Below, piece by piece: positions 1 to 5,794 of a stretch of 6,318 bases of DNA; within the stretch, counting starts at the first letter, position 1; each line of letters begins with the position of its first letter. The notes below the pieces were generated by a model, which saw nothing but the letters and a program-made list of their open reading frames with translations, did no database searches and was not told the DNA's origin. The stretch lies in contig DKKK01000164.1 in assembly GCA_002455215.1 (NCBI GenBank), positions 15,977 through 22,294 of the forward strand, given 5' to 3'. Source of the DNA: Anaerolineales bacterium UBA6668. Its GTDB lineage: Bacteria; Chloroflexota; Anaerolineae; Anaerolineales; UBA6668. The position numbers and the translations under genes are program-made.

Positions 1-31
1 TTGGCGAGCCAACGGGCGACATGCCAATAAC

Positions 32-48
32 GGCGTTAACAAAACGCC
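32..48 (-). terminator. Weak stem-loop just downstream of the M23 lipoprotein gene
   Basis: GGCGTT and AACGCC form a perfect 6-bp stem around a 5-base loop, 26 bases past the lipoprotein stop codon (75-77) in its direction of transcription. It could end that transcript, but no T-run follows on the minus strand, so it is not a standard intrinsic terminator. The rest of 1-74 shows nothing I can support. A minus-strand ATG at 20-22 opens a frame running off the window edge, but it is too short to judge. Confidence 0.25.
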
Positions 49-74
49 ACAAATACAAAGCAGGATTATCTTTC

Positions 75-1409
75 TCATGGGCGGGGTGTGGCGCTGGGTG
101 TCGGCGTATGGGTCCAAGTGGGCGGCACTTTAACGCTGGTAAATTCCGCCCAGCCCAGCCCACTATCCGGCACAGTCACTTTCATGGATGTAGATTTACT
201 TCCCGACTTCACCACCACATTGTACTCACCGGGTGGCAAGTCGGTAATTGCCCAATTCTCACCATACCCTTCATCGGGGTTGACAGTAGACGGTTCATAA
301 GTGAAGACATAGCGATTCACCGGACCATCCGCAGGATTCTTTAAATTAATAGAATTCACTGAGATATCTACCCGCGAGACAAGCTTGCCATGTTCGTCGG
401 TCACCCGCCCGGCGATAGCGCCCCAACTGGCAAACGGTTTTAGCCACAATTCGGGGTTGCGCGTGCTGTCATAATCGTTGTAACCGACCCGCACTTCAAA
501 ATGCAGGTGCGAACCACCTGCCGCCACACCTGTACCACCTACCAAGCCGATAACCTGACCAGCAGAAACAGAATCTCCGACCTTGACACTGACTTGGGAA
601 AGGTGTCCGTATAAGGTATAGACGGGTGCGCCTTGATAATCAAAATAATGGCGAATGACAACCGCATTTCCATAGAAAAACTTAGTAGGTCCAAGTTGCA
701 CTTCCCAGTCATTGCCCGCGTGAACAATCACGCCATCCCCCCCTGCCAATACCGGAATCCCTTCGGGGTTCGGCATATCCACCCCATAGTGAGTGGGAAA
801 AAAGCCCTGTTGGGTCTCACCGTAGCGGTAACCGGGCGAAACATAATTCCCATGCCCCTGACCAATTGGGCGCACAAACATAAAATGCGGGGAAACTTGG
901 CTCAGGCTCGGGTAAATCGGCACAGGAGTAAAGGTCGCCTTTGGGTCTTTGGTGGGATAAGGGGTGGGCGAAAGCGTGGGAGTCGGCGTGAGTGTGGGCG
1001 TAGGAGTCAGTGTGGGTGTAAGCGTGGGCGTGGGCGAGAGTGTGTTAGTTGGCGAAAGGGTAAGTGAAGGTGTCCAGGTAATGGTGGGAGATGGGGTAAA
1101 CGTGGCGGTGACAGGCAAAGTTAAGCCAAGTAAGACGGCTTGGGTAGCGACTGGCAACGGCGTTTGCGTGGCGGTAGGCGTCTCGCTGGGGGGCAGTGGT
1201 GTAAAAGTATCCGTAACGGGTAAAGCTGTGGCGGTCGAGAGCACCATTTGCGGGGCAGGCAACTGGGTTCGAGTGGGAGTGGGAGTTTCGGTAAAAAACA
1301 ACGCCAAGGGCTGAGTACCTGTCATTGAGCAGGCAATTATCGTGCTGGTGAGTCCTACTAACAGCGCTAACCCTGCCAGCAATGCGAGCAAATACGTTTT
1401 TCTAATCAT
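75..1409 (-). CDS. M23 (LytM) zinc metallopeptidase lipoprotein with Pro/Thr-rich linker and C-terminal beta-sandwich domain
   Basis: Predicted cell-envelope peptidase of 444 residues that would cut peptidoglycan cross-bridges or act as a LytM-type envelope factor. Residues 1-27 are a lipoprotein signal: RK at 3-4, a hydrophobic stretch, then lipobox IIA-C27, so the mature protein should be anchored to the outer face of the membrane. Residues 40-165 are a Pro/Thr/Ser spacer. Residues about 199-323 are the M23 domain with HYGVD (H207, D211), YGHL (H269) and HLHFE (H301, H303), so all metal and catalytic positions are present and activity is likely. Residues about 330-425 resemble a carboxypeptidase-regulatory or Cna-B-like beta sandwich (GRVTDEHGK, LPPGEYNVVV). 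The last 16 residues are again Pro/Thr-rich. No Shine-Dalgarno sequence or convincing promoter is visible upstream. Family assignment is firm; the substrate and the C-terminal domain's role are inferred. Confidence 0.93.
   Translation of the reverse strand: MIRKTYLLALLAGLALLVGLTSTIIACSMTGTQPLALFFTETPTPTRTQLPAPQMVLSTATALPVTDTFTPLPPSETPTATQTPLPVATQAVLLGLTLPVTATFTPSPTITWTPSLTLSPTNTLSPTPTLTPTLTPTPTLTPTPTLSPTPYPTKDPKATFTPVPIYPSLSQVSPHFMFVRPIGQGHGNYVSPGYRYGETQQGFFPTHYGVDMPNPEGIPVLAGGDGVIVHAGNDWEVQLGPTKFFYGNAVVIRHYFDYQGAPVYTLYGHLSQVSVKVGDSVSAGQVIGLVGGTGVAAGGSHLHFEVRVGYNDYDSTRNPELWLKPFASWGAIAGRVTDEHGKLVSRVDISVNSINLKNPADGPVNRYVFTYEPSTVNPDEGYGENWAITDLPPGEYNVVVKSGSKSTSMKVTVPDSGLGWAEFTSVKVPPTWTHTPTPSATPRP
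954..1049 (-). repeat. Degenerate tandem repeat coding for the SPTPTL/TPTPTL spacer
   Basis: On the plus strand this reads as repeating units of the GTGGGCGTGAGT kind. On the coding strand it gives residues 121-152 of the lipoprotein, built from alternating Thr-Pro and Thr-Leu pairs. It is the most regular part of a longer Pro/Thr-rich linker that extends the peptidase domain away from the membrane. Such low-complexity tracts change length easily by slippage, and they open long meaningless reading frames on the opposite strand. Confidence 0.8.
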
Positions 1410-1450
1410 GAATTTTTACACTAAACCAACACAGCCGCAAAATTAACTAA

Positions 1451-1479
1451 GGATTTTTGGCACAACCCCAAAAACATCC
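1451..1479. repeat. Inverted repeat in the gap between the formimidoyltransferase and lipoprotein genes
   Basis: TTTTTGG (1454-1460) and CCAAAAA (1468-1474) are a perfect 7-bp inverted repeat around a 7-base loop. GGA (1451-1453) can pair with TCC (1477-1479) across a two-base bulge. It lies 42 bases upstream of the lipoprotein ATG and about 50 bases past the formimidoyltransferase stop. It could be a weak terminator of the upstream gene or a leader hairpin. The stem is A/T-rich and has no T-tail, so its function is open. Confidence 0.35.
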
Positions 1480-1530
1480 ATAACCATTGCGAGAAACGTG
1501 TTGAATTGGGTTAATTTTTTATAACGAGTT

Positions 1531-2424
1531 TCAAATTATCCTTGAATTCCGTTGGATTGTCAATTCCAAAACCCGTTGTTCGGTGAGTTCCGGCAATTGC
1601 AACGCCTGCCGCGCGGCTTGGATGACGGCTTCGGCGGGGAGCATGCCAATCAATTCACTTTCGGCAACTTGCACCCCCAGCGCTTCGGCTTCAACCTGAA
1701 CGGCTTGACGCACTTGCCAAAGCGATGTTTGGGAAAAATCCACAATATTCATACTCACCTGCGCCCGTCCGCGTACCAACAAGCCCAATGCCCGCACGCC
1801 CGGCAAGCCGCCACTGCTCTGACGAATTGACTTGGCAATCTTGCGAGCAAGACGGGCATCATCCGATGCCAAAAAGATGTTATACGCCAATAAAAATTTC
1901 CGCACGCCGATTACGGTCGCGCCGGCTGTACCCAAGTGCAGGGGACCAAAGTCGGGAGCGCGGTGTGGGTCTGTTGCAATCACTTCTTTCAGCAATTCAT
2001 AGCCGCCCTGCCGAATTTCCGGCAGACTCCGCCGCTCTGGATGGGCAAATTCGTATAGATAGGTGGGAATGGCTAATTCGGTTGCCACGCGCCGCGCCAA
2101 ACGCATCGCCACTTCAACGGCTACCCATTTGGGCGTGTCTCCTAGCTCTACCAATGGAAAGACATCCGTTGCGCCAATCCGCGGGTGTTGTCCGACATGC
2201 TGTTCCAAATTAATCAGTTGGCTTGCCGTAGCAATTGCCGCAAAGCCAGCGGCTTCTACCTGCGTGGGGTTGCCGACAAAGGTCACCACTGAGCGGTTGT
2301 GGTCGGCATCCAAGCTGTAGTCCAGCACATCTGCCCCATGCGCACGAATAGCAGAAACAATTGCCTGCAAAACTTCGGGGCGTCTGCCCTCCGAAAAGTT
2401 AGGGATACATTCAATCAAAGACAT
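1531..2424 (-). CDS. Glutamate formimidoyltransferase (single-domain)
   Basis: Transfers the formimino group between N-formimino-L-glutamate and tetrahydrofolate (EC 2.1.2.5), the last step of one histidine-degradation route and a link to one-carbon metabolism; it is cytoplasmic. The 297-residue protein carries the family signatures IECIPNFSEGRR (4-15), DADHNRSVVTFVG (39-51) and GQHPRIGATDVFPLV (78-92), where H80 matches the catalytic histidine. It has only the transferase part; the cyclodeaminase half of the animal FTCD protein is absent, as is usual in bacteria with separate genes. I choose the ATG at 2424-2422 because family members begin just before IECxPNFSEG and an AGGA (2436-2439) lies 11 bases upstream. 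The in-frame ATG at 2466 would add 14 unlike residues and overlap the opposing promoter. No other histidine-degradation gene is visible here. Confidence 0.93.
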   Translation of the reverse strand: MSLIECIPNFSEGRRPEVLQAIVSAIRAHGADVLDYSLDADHNRSVVTFVGNPTQVEAAGFAAIATASQLINLEQHVGQHPRIGATDVFPLVELGDTPKWVAVEVAMRLARRVATELAIPTYLYEFAHPERRSLPEIRQGGYELLKEVIATDPHRAPDFGPLHLGTAGATVIGVRKFLLAYNIFLASDDARLARKIAKSIRQSSGGLPGVRALGLLVRGRAQVSMNIVDFSQTSLWQVRQAVQVEAEALGVQVAESELIGMLPAEAVIQAARQALQLPELTEQRVLELTIQRNSRII

Positions 2425-2450
2425 GAACAACAATTTCCTGATAAAATACT

Positions 2451-2479
2451 TGGACAAACCAAACATACAGCCGTATAAT
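2451..2479 (+). promoter_or_regulatory. Sigma-70-type promoter for the nucleotide-sugar genes
   Basis: TGGACA (2451-2456, five of six matches to TTGACA), a 17-base spacer, and a perfect TATAAT (2474-2479). Transcription would begin near 2486, giving a leader of almost 200 nt before the ATG at 2684. It lies in the divergent region, just upstream of the formimidoyltransferase start on the other strand. It is the best promoter match I found by eye in the window. Confidence 0.65.
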
Positions 2480-2553
2480 GGGCTTTTACGAAAGGGTGCC
2501 GTTTTGAACGCGCAATTTTCTCAAAAAAGGTTAAGTATTCGCTTAAAACTTTG

Positions 2554-2597
2554 TTCGCTACGCATGAAAATAGCACTTTTTCCCTAACGAAACAAAC
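2554..2597 (+). repeat. Leader repeat element, copy A
   Basis: Runs from TTCGCTACGC through ATGAAAATAGCAC and CTTTTTCCCTAACGAAA. About four fifths of its bases match a second copy at 5094-5139 if one gap is allowed. In this copy an 8-bp perfect inverted repeat, TTCGCTAC (2554-2561) and GTAGCGAA (2612-2619), encloses the element, so the leader RNA could fold with it in a 50-nt loop. It sits within the predicted 5' untranslated leader of the sugar-nucleotide genes. Confidence 0.5.
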
Positions 2598-2683
2598 AAA
2601 AATTCAGAGCTGTAGCGAATAATCCACACTGATTTACCCCACAACACTACCCCTTTGGCATTTTCGGAGATATTTACAGTATT

Positions 2684-3700
2684 ATGCGTTATCTAATCAC
2701 CGGCGGCGCCGGATTTATTGGCGGACACTTGTGTCAGGCACTATTGGAACAAGGGCACAGCGTAACCGCAGTAGATGACTTATCTACGGGGCGGCTGGAA
2801 AATGTGCAGATGCACAGTCAAAACCCAAATTTTCAATTGGTTATCGAAACCATTACCAATGCGACGGTCATGGACCGCTTGGTAAGTGAGTGTGACATCA
2901 TCGTACACCTAGCGGCGGCTGTTGGGGTTGAACTGATTGTACGCTCTCCGGTTCATACGATTGAAACGAATGTAATGGGCACCGAGATTGTACTGCGCAC
3001 CGCCCGCCGTTACCGCAAAAAAACGCTCATCGCTTCTACAAGTGAGATTTACGGCAAATCCGACAAAATTCCCTTCAATGAAGACGACGACTCGGTAATG
3101 GGGGCAACCACCCGCCACCGTTGGGCATATGCCACCAGCAAAGCGCTCGATGAGTTTCTGGCGCTTGCCTACCACCGCGAATTTGACTTGCCAGTAGTGG
3201 TGTTCCGCCTGTTCAACACAGTCGGTCCCCGCCAACGCGGACGCTATGGCATGGTCATCCCGCGCTTTGTCAAGCAGGCACTCTCCAACCAGCAAATGAC
3301 CGTGTACGGAGATGGCGGGCAAAGTCGCTGTTTTTGCGATGCCCGCGATGTCATTCGCGCGATTATGGGGCTAGCAGAAAACCCGCAAGCCATTGGCAAG
3401 GTATTCAACATCGGTTCACAAGCCGAAATCAGCATTTTAGGCTTAGCCAAGCGCGTCAAGGAGTTGACAAACAGTACTTCCGAGATTGTGCTAGTTCCCT
3501 ACGATGAAGCCTACGACGTAGGCTTTGAAGATATGCGCCGCCGCGTACCGGATACGACTCGCATCCATGAGCTTTTGGCTTGGCAACCGCAAATCGGATT
3601 AGACCAAACCATCCAAGACATTATCCACTTTTTCCAAAATGACGGCAAAGACGAGCCAATTTCCGGAAAAGTTCACAAAAATTATCAAATTGTTGGCTAA
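2684..3700 (+). CDS. NAD-dependent nucleotide-sugar epimerase/dehydratase (extended SDR family)
   Basis: Cytoplasmic enzyme of 338 residues that acts on a nucleotide-activated sugar through a 4-keto intermediate. The N-terminal Rossmann fold has TGGAGFIGG (6-14) for NAD, with D31/D32 at the end of the second strand. The active site is visible as ASTSEIYG (117-124) and YATSK (Y149, K153). FRLFNTVGPRQ (174-184) and YGDGGQSRCFCDARDV (208-223) are substrate-side motifs of the GalE / UDP-glucuronate decarboxylase / GDP-mannose dehydratase group. FEDMRRRVPDT near the C terminus is typical of a subfamily that databases often label simply as epimerase/dehydratase. I cannot separate 4-epimerase from decarboxylase by eye. 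GGAG (2666-2669) lies 14 bases before the ATG, rather far. It is followed after two bases by a UDP-sugar dehydrogenase, which favours a uronate substrate or product. Confidence 0.92.
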   Translation: MRYLITGGAGFIGGHLCQALLEQGHSVTAVDDLSTGRLENVQMHSQNPNFQLVIETITNATVMDRLVSECDIIVHLAAAVGVELIVRSPVHTIETNVMGTEIVLRTARRYRKKTLIASTSEIYGKSDKIPFNEDDDSVMGATTRHRWAYATSKALDEFLALAYHREFDLPVVVFRLFNTVGPRQRGRYGMVIPRFVKQALSNQQMTVYGDGGQSRCFCDARDVIRAIMGLAENPQAIGKVFNIGSQAEISILGLAKRVKELTNSTSEIVLVPYDEAYDVGFEDMRRRVPDTTRIHELLAWQPQIGLDQTIQDIIHFFQNDGKDEPISGKVHKNYQIVG

Positions 3701-3702
3701 TT

Positions 3703-5013
3703 ATGAGTTATCGCGCACAACTACTCGAAAAAATTAACAATCGGACCGCCCGGGTTGCCATTGCAGGCATGGGCTATGTCGGGCTACCGCTGGCTGTAGA
3801 ATTTGCACGGCAGGGCTTTTCGGTGGTGGGTATCGACCCCAGCCAAAGCAAAATGCAAATGCTCAACCATGCCCAGACGTACATCGAAGACATTGCCAAT
3901 GAAGAGCTTGCGCCTATCATTGCGAATGGCGCTTTGCGTGGCACAACTGAATACAGCGAAATTGCCAATTGTGATGCACTGATTATCTGCGTACCAACGC
4001 CCCTGCGCAAAACCCGCGACCCCGATATGTCGTATGTCATTAGTGCGACTGAATCTGCCGCTCAATATGTGCATCCGGGTTTGTTGGTGGTACTCGAAAG
4101 CACGACTTACCCCGGCACGACTGAAGAAATTGTCATTCCCCACATGACTCGCAATGGGCTGGTACTCGGTTCCGACATTTTTGTAGCGTTCTCTCCAGAG
4201 CGTATTGACCCCGCCAACAAGCAATTTGGCGTACACAATACACCCAAAGTGATTGGCGGCGCTACCGAAGCTTGTGGTGAAGTCGCTTGTGCATTGTACG
4301 GCACTGCAGTCGGCAAAGTTGTACCAGTCTCCAGCACCCAAGCCGCCGAAATGGTCAAATTGCTTGAAAATACCTTCCGCGCTGTGAACATTGGCTTGGT
4401 CAACGAGTTCGCCATTATGTGCGAAAAATTGAATGTCAATGTCTGGGAAGTGATTGAAGCCGCCAAGACCAAGCCCTTTGGTTTTATGCCATTTTATCCC
4501 GGTCCGGGCTTGGGCGGGCACTGCATCCCAATCGACCCGCTCTACCTAAGCTGGCGACTCAAATCTTTCAACTACAACGCCCGTTTTATTGAGCTAGCCG
4601 ATGATGTCAACACGCACATGCCGGGTTATGTGGTTAGTTTGGTCGGTGATGCACTGAATGAAGTGGAAAAATCTATCCGCAATAGTAAGGTTTTGGTGTT
4701 GGGGGTCGCTTACAAACGCGATGTAAGTGACGTGCGCGAATCGCCCGCACTGGATGTCATTGAACAACTCGAAGAACGCGGCGCACATGTGACCTACAAC
4801 GACCCGTATGTACCCTATCTCGGTATTGATGGTTTTGATATGCACTCGGTAGAACTCTCTGCAGAAACGCTGGGAAATGCCGACTGTGTCTTGCTTATCA
4901 CCGACCATAGCAATTACGATTGGCAAGATATTCTTTCGAAAGCCAAATTGGTGGTAGATACTCGCAATGCCACAAAAAACAAGGCAGGCTCTGCTCGCAT
5001 AGTTAAGTTATAG
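3703..5013 (+). CDS. UDP-sugar 6-dehydrogenase, probably UDP-N-acetylglucosamine 6-dehydrogenase (WbpA-like)
   Basis: Oxidises C6 of a UDP-hexose to the uronate with two NAD+, supplying acidic sugars for surface polysaccharides; cytoplasmic. The 436-residue protein has the full three-part architecture. An N-terminal NAD domain carries GMGYVG (22-27), with CVPTPL (96-101) and ESTTYPGTTEE (132-142). The central helix contains K219 and N223 in KLLENTFRAVNI. The catalytic cysteine is C274 in GPGLGGHCIPIDP, and the C-terminal UDP-binding domain has VLGVAYKRDVSDVRESPAL (332-350) and TDH (400-402). FSPERIDP, VNVWEVIEAAKTKPFGFMPFYPGPG and VVDTRNA are closer to the UDP-GlcNAc (WbpA) branch than to UDP-glucose dehydrogenases, but this is judgement by eye. 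Its ATG is two bases after the epimerase stop, with no clear ribosome site of its own, so it is probably translated by coupling. No intrinsic terminator directly follows. Confidence 0.94.
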   Translation: MSYRAQLLEKINNRTARVAIAGMGYVGLPLAVEFARQGFSVVGIDPSQSKMQMLNHAQTYIEDIANEELAPIIANGALRGTTEYSEIANCDALIICVPTPLRKTRDPDMSYVISATESAAQYVHPGLLVVLESTTYPGTTEEIVIPHMTRNGLVLGSDIFVAFSPERIDPANKQFGVHNTPKVIGGATEACGEVACALYGTAVGKVVPVSSTQAAEMVKLLENTFRAVNIGLVNEFAIMCEKLNVNVWEVIEAAKTKPFGFMPFYPGPGLGGHCIPIDPLYLSWRLKSFNYNARFIELADDVNTHMPGYVVSLVGDALNEVEKSIRNSKVLVLGVAYKRDVSDVRESPALDVIEQLEERGAHVTYNDPYVPYLGIDGFDMHSVELSAETLGNADCVLLITDHSNYDWQDILSKAKLVVDTRNATKNKAGSARIVKL

Positions 5014-5093
5014 CCTACTTTGTCAACATAATGGGTACTCGGCATCCGTAAAAATCGCACAGGTCTCGTTACACGAGCAAGCGCAATTCGATA

Positions 5094-5139
5094 TTCGACA
5101 CGGATGAAAACGGCGCTTTTTTCCTTAAGGAAAAAACGC
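5094..5139 (+). repeat. Leader repeat element, copy B, with a perfect 20-base palindrome
   Basis: Second copy of the element at 2554-2597, running from TTCGACACGG through ATGAAAACGGCGC. Its right half holds TTTTTTCCTTAAGGAAAAAA (5117-5136), a perfect palindrome that can be extended by GCG/CGC over one bulged C. A further CACGG (5099-5103) / CCGTG (5149-5153) pair encloses it, similar in spacing to the outer stem of copy A though shorter. As RNA it is a hairpin with a TTAA turn; as DNA it could be an operator or a small dispersed repeat. It lies between the UDP-sugar dehydrogenase and the glycosylase. Confidence 0.55.
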
Positions 5140-5180
5140 AACCCTGACCCGTGCCAAATCTAAAGCGTACCCAATCGCAT

Positions 5181-5226
5181 AGCCCCGGTCATTTGCCCAT
5201 CAAACGACTTGGGGCTCTATTTTTTT
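5181..5226 (+). terminator. Strong intrinsic (Rho-independent) terminator right before the DNA glycosylase start
   Basis: AGCCCC (5181-5186) pairs with GGGGCT (5211-5216). Inside, a G-T wobble, GTC/GAC and TTTG/CAAA continue the stem to a CCCAT loop, about 14 pairs with small interruptions. CTA and then seven T residues (5220-5226) follow. This is the clearest terminator in the window and could end the sugar-nucleotide transcript. It ends seven bases before the glycosylase ATG at 5234, so it may instead be a leader attenuator for the next two genes. Confidence 0.75.
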
Positions 5227-5233
5227 CAGATTT

Positions 5234-5791
5234 ATGTCCACTTATTGCGAATTTGCACCCAACCACCCTTTGCACCACGACTATCACGCCTATGAGTACG
5301 GTTTTCCCTTGTCAGATGATAACGCCCTGTTTGAACGTCTGGTGCTGGAAATCAATCAAGCTGGGCTAAGCTGGGAATTGATGCTAAAAAAACGGGCTGG
5401 CTTCCGCACGGCATATCACAACTTTGACATCACCAGTGTCGCCGCATTTGACGAGCAAGACCGCGCCCGCTTACTGGCGGACAGCGGTATCATTCGCAAT
5501 CGGCTCAAAATTAACGCCGCTATTGAAAATGCCAAGCGTATTTTGGCGCTTCAAGCGGAGCATGGCAGTTTTGCCAATTGGTTAGCCCACCACCACCCGA
5601 AAAGCAAAGCCGAGTGGGTAAAATTATTTAAGAAAACATTCCTGTTTACCGGCGGGGGGGTTGTTGGGGAGTTTTTGATGAGCATCGGCTACCTGCCGGG
5701 CGCTCACCACAGCGGATGTTCGGTGTATAGCGAGATCGCACGCCTGTACCCAGACACCCCATTTTTACAAGCCAATCAGAGTGAAGAGTAG
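5234..5791 (+). CDS. tag: DNA-3-methyladenine glycosylase I homologue
   Basis: Base-excision repair enzyme that removes 3-methyladenine from alkylated DNA; cytoplasmic, 185 residues, close to the usual length. Helix-hairpin-helix-type fold with DYHAYEYGFPLSDDNALFE (16-34), LEINQAGLSWELMLKKR (38-54, with E39 and W47 at the base-recognition positions) and GIIRNRLKINAAIENA (85-100). The zinc-snap ligands of the family are all present: C5, H18, H158 and C162. Compared with Escherichia coli Tag, Trp6 and Trp21 are replaced by F7 and Y22. The start is supported by C5 lying at the expected distance, so a later start is unlikely. There is no Shine-Dalgarno sequence: the upstream bases are the T-tract of a terminator. 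The next gene follows after three bases, so the two are probably cotranscribed. Confidence 0.9.
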   Translation: MSTYCEFAPNHPLHHDYHAYEYGFPLSDDNALFERLVLEINQAGLSWELMLKKRAGFRTAYHNFDITSVAAFDEQDRARLLADSGIIRNRLKINAAIENAKRILALQAEHGSFANWLAHHHPKSKAEWVKLFKKTFLFTGGGVVGEFLMSIGYLPGAHHSGCSVYSEIARLYPDTPFLQANQSEE

Positions 5792-5794
5792 CCT

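Noticed and set aside
633..1314. Long plus-strand frames opposite the lipoprotein gene (633-1067 and 964-1314), rich in Gly/Val or Arg/Gly
   Set aside because: They are the complement of the Pro/Thr linker repeat. Their composition follows from the repeat, they match no family, and the minus-strand frame has clear domains.
3784..4521. A 245-codon minus-strand frame opposite the UDP-sugar dehydrogenase
   Set aside because: The plus-strand protein is complete with all catalytic motifs. The antisense frame has no recognisable motif and is a product of codon bias.
5020..5054. TTGTCA (5020) or CATAAT (5027) as a promoter for the glycosylase
   Set aside because: TTGTCA has no -10 box at normal spacing, and CATAAT has only a poor -35 match. 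Any transcript from here would still meet the terminator at 5181-5226.
5151..5369. A GTG-initiated plus-strand frame reading through the terminator and into the glycosylase gene in another frame
   Set aside because: No ribosome site, no family resemblance, and it overlaps the well-supported glycosylase. Possible coupling through the terminator is too speculative to list as a gene.
5640..5670. A run of seven G residues in the glycosylase gene as a possible phase-variation or frameshift site
   Set aside because: The frame is intact across it and the protein continues with expected motifs to the zinc ligands. The run is short, so there is no sign of a switch beyond its presence.
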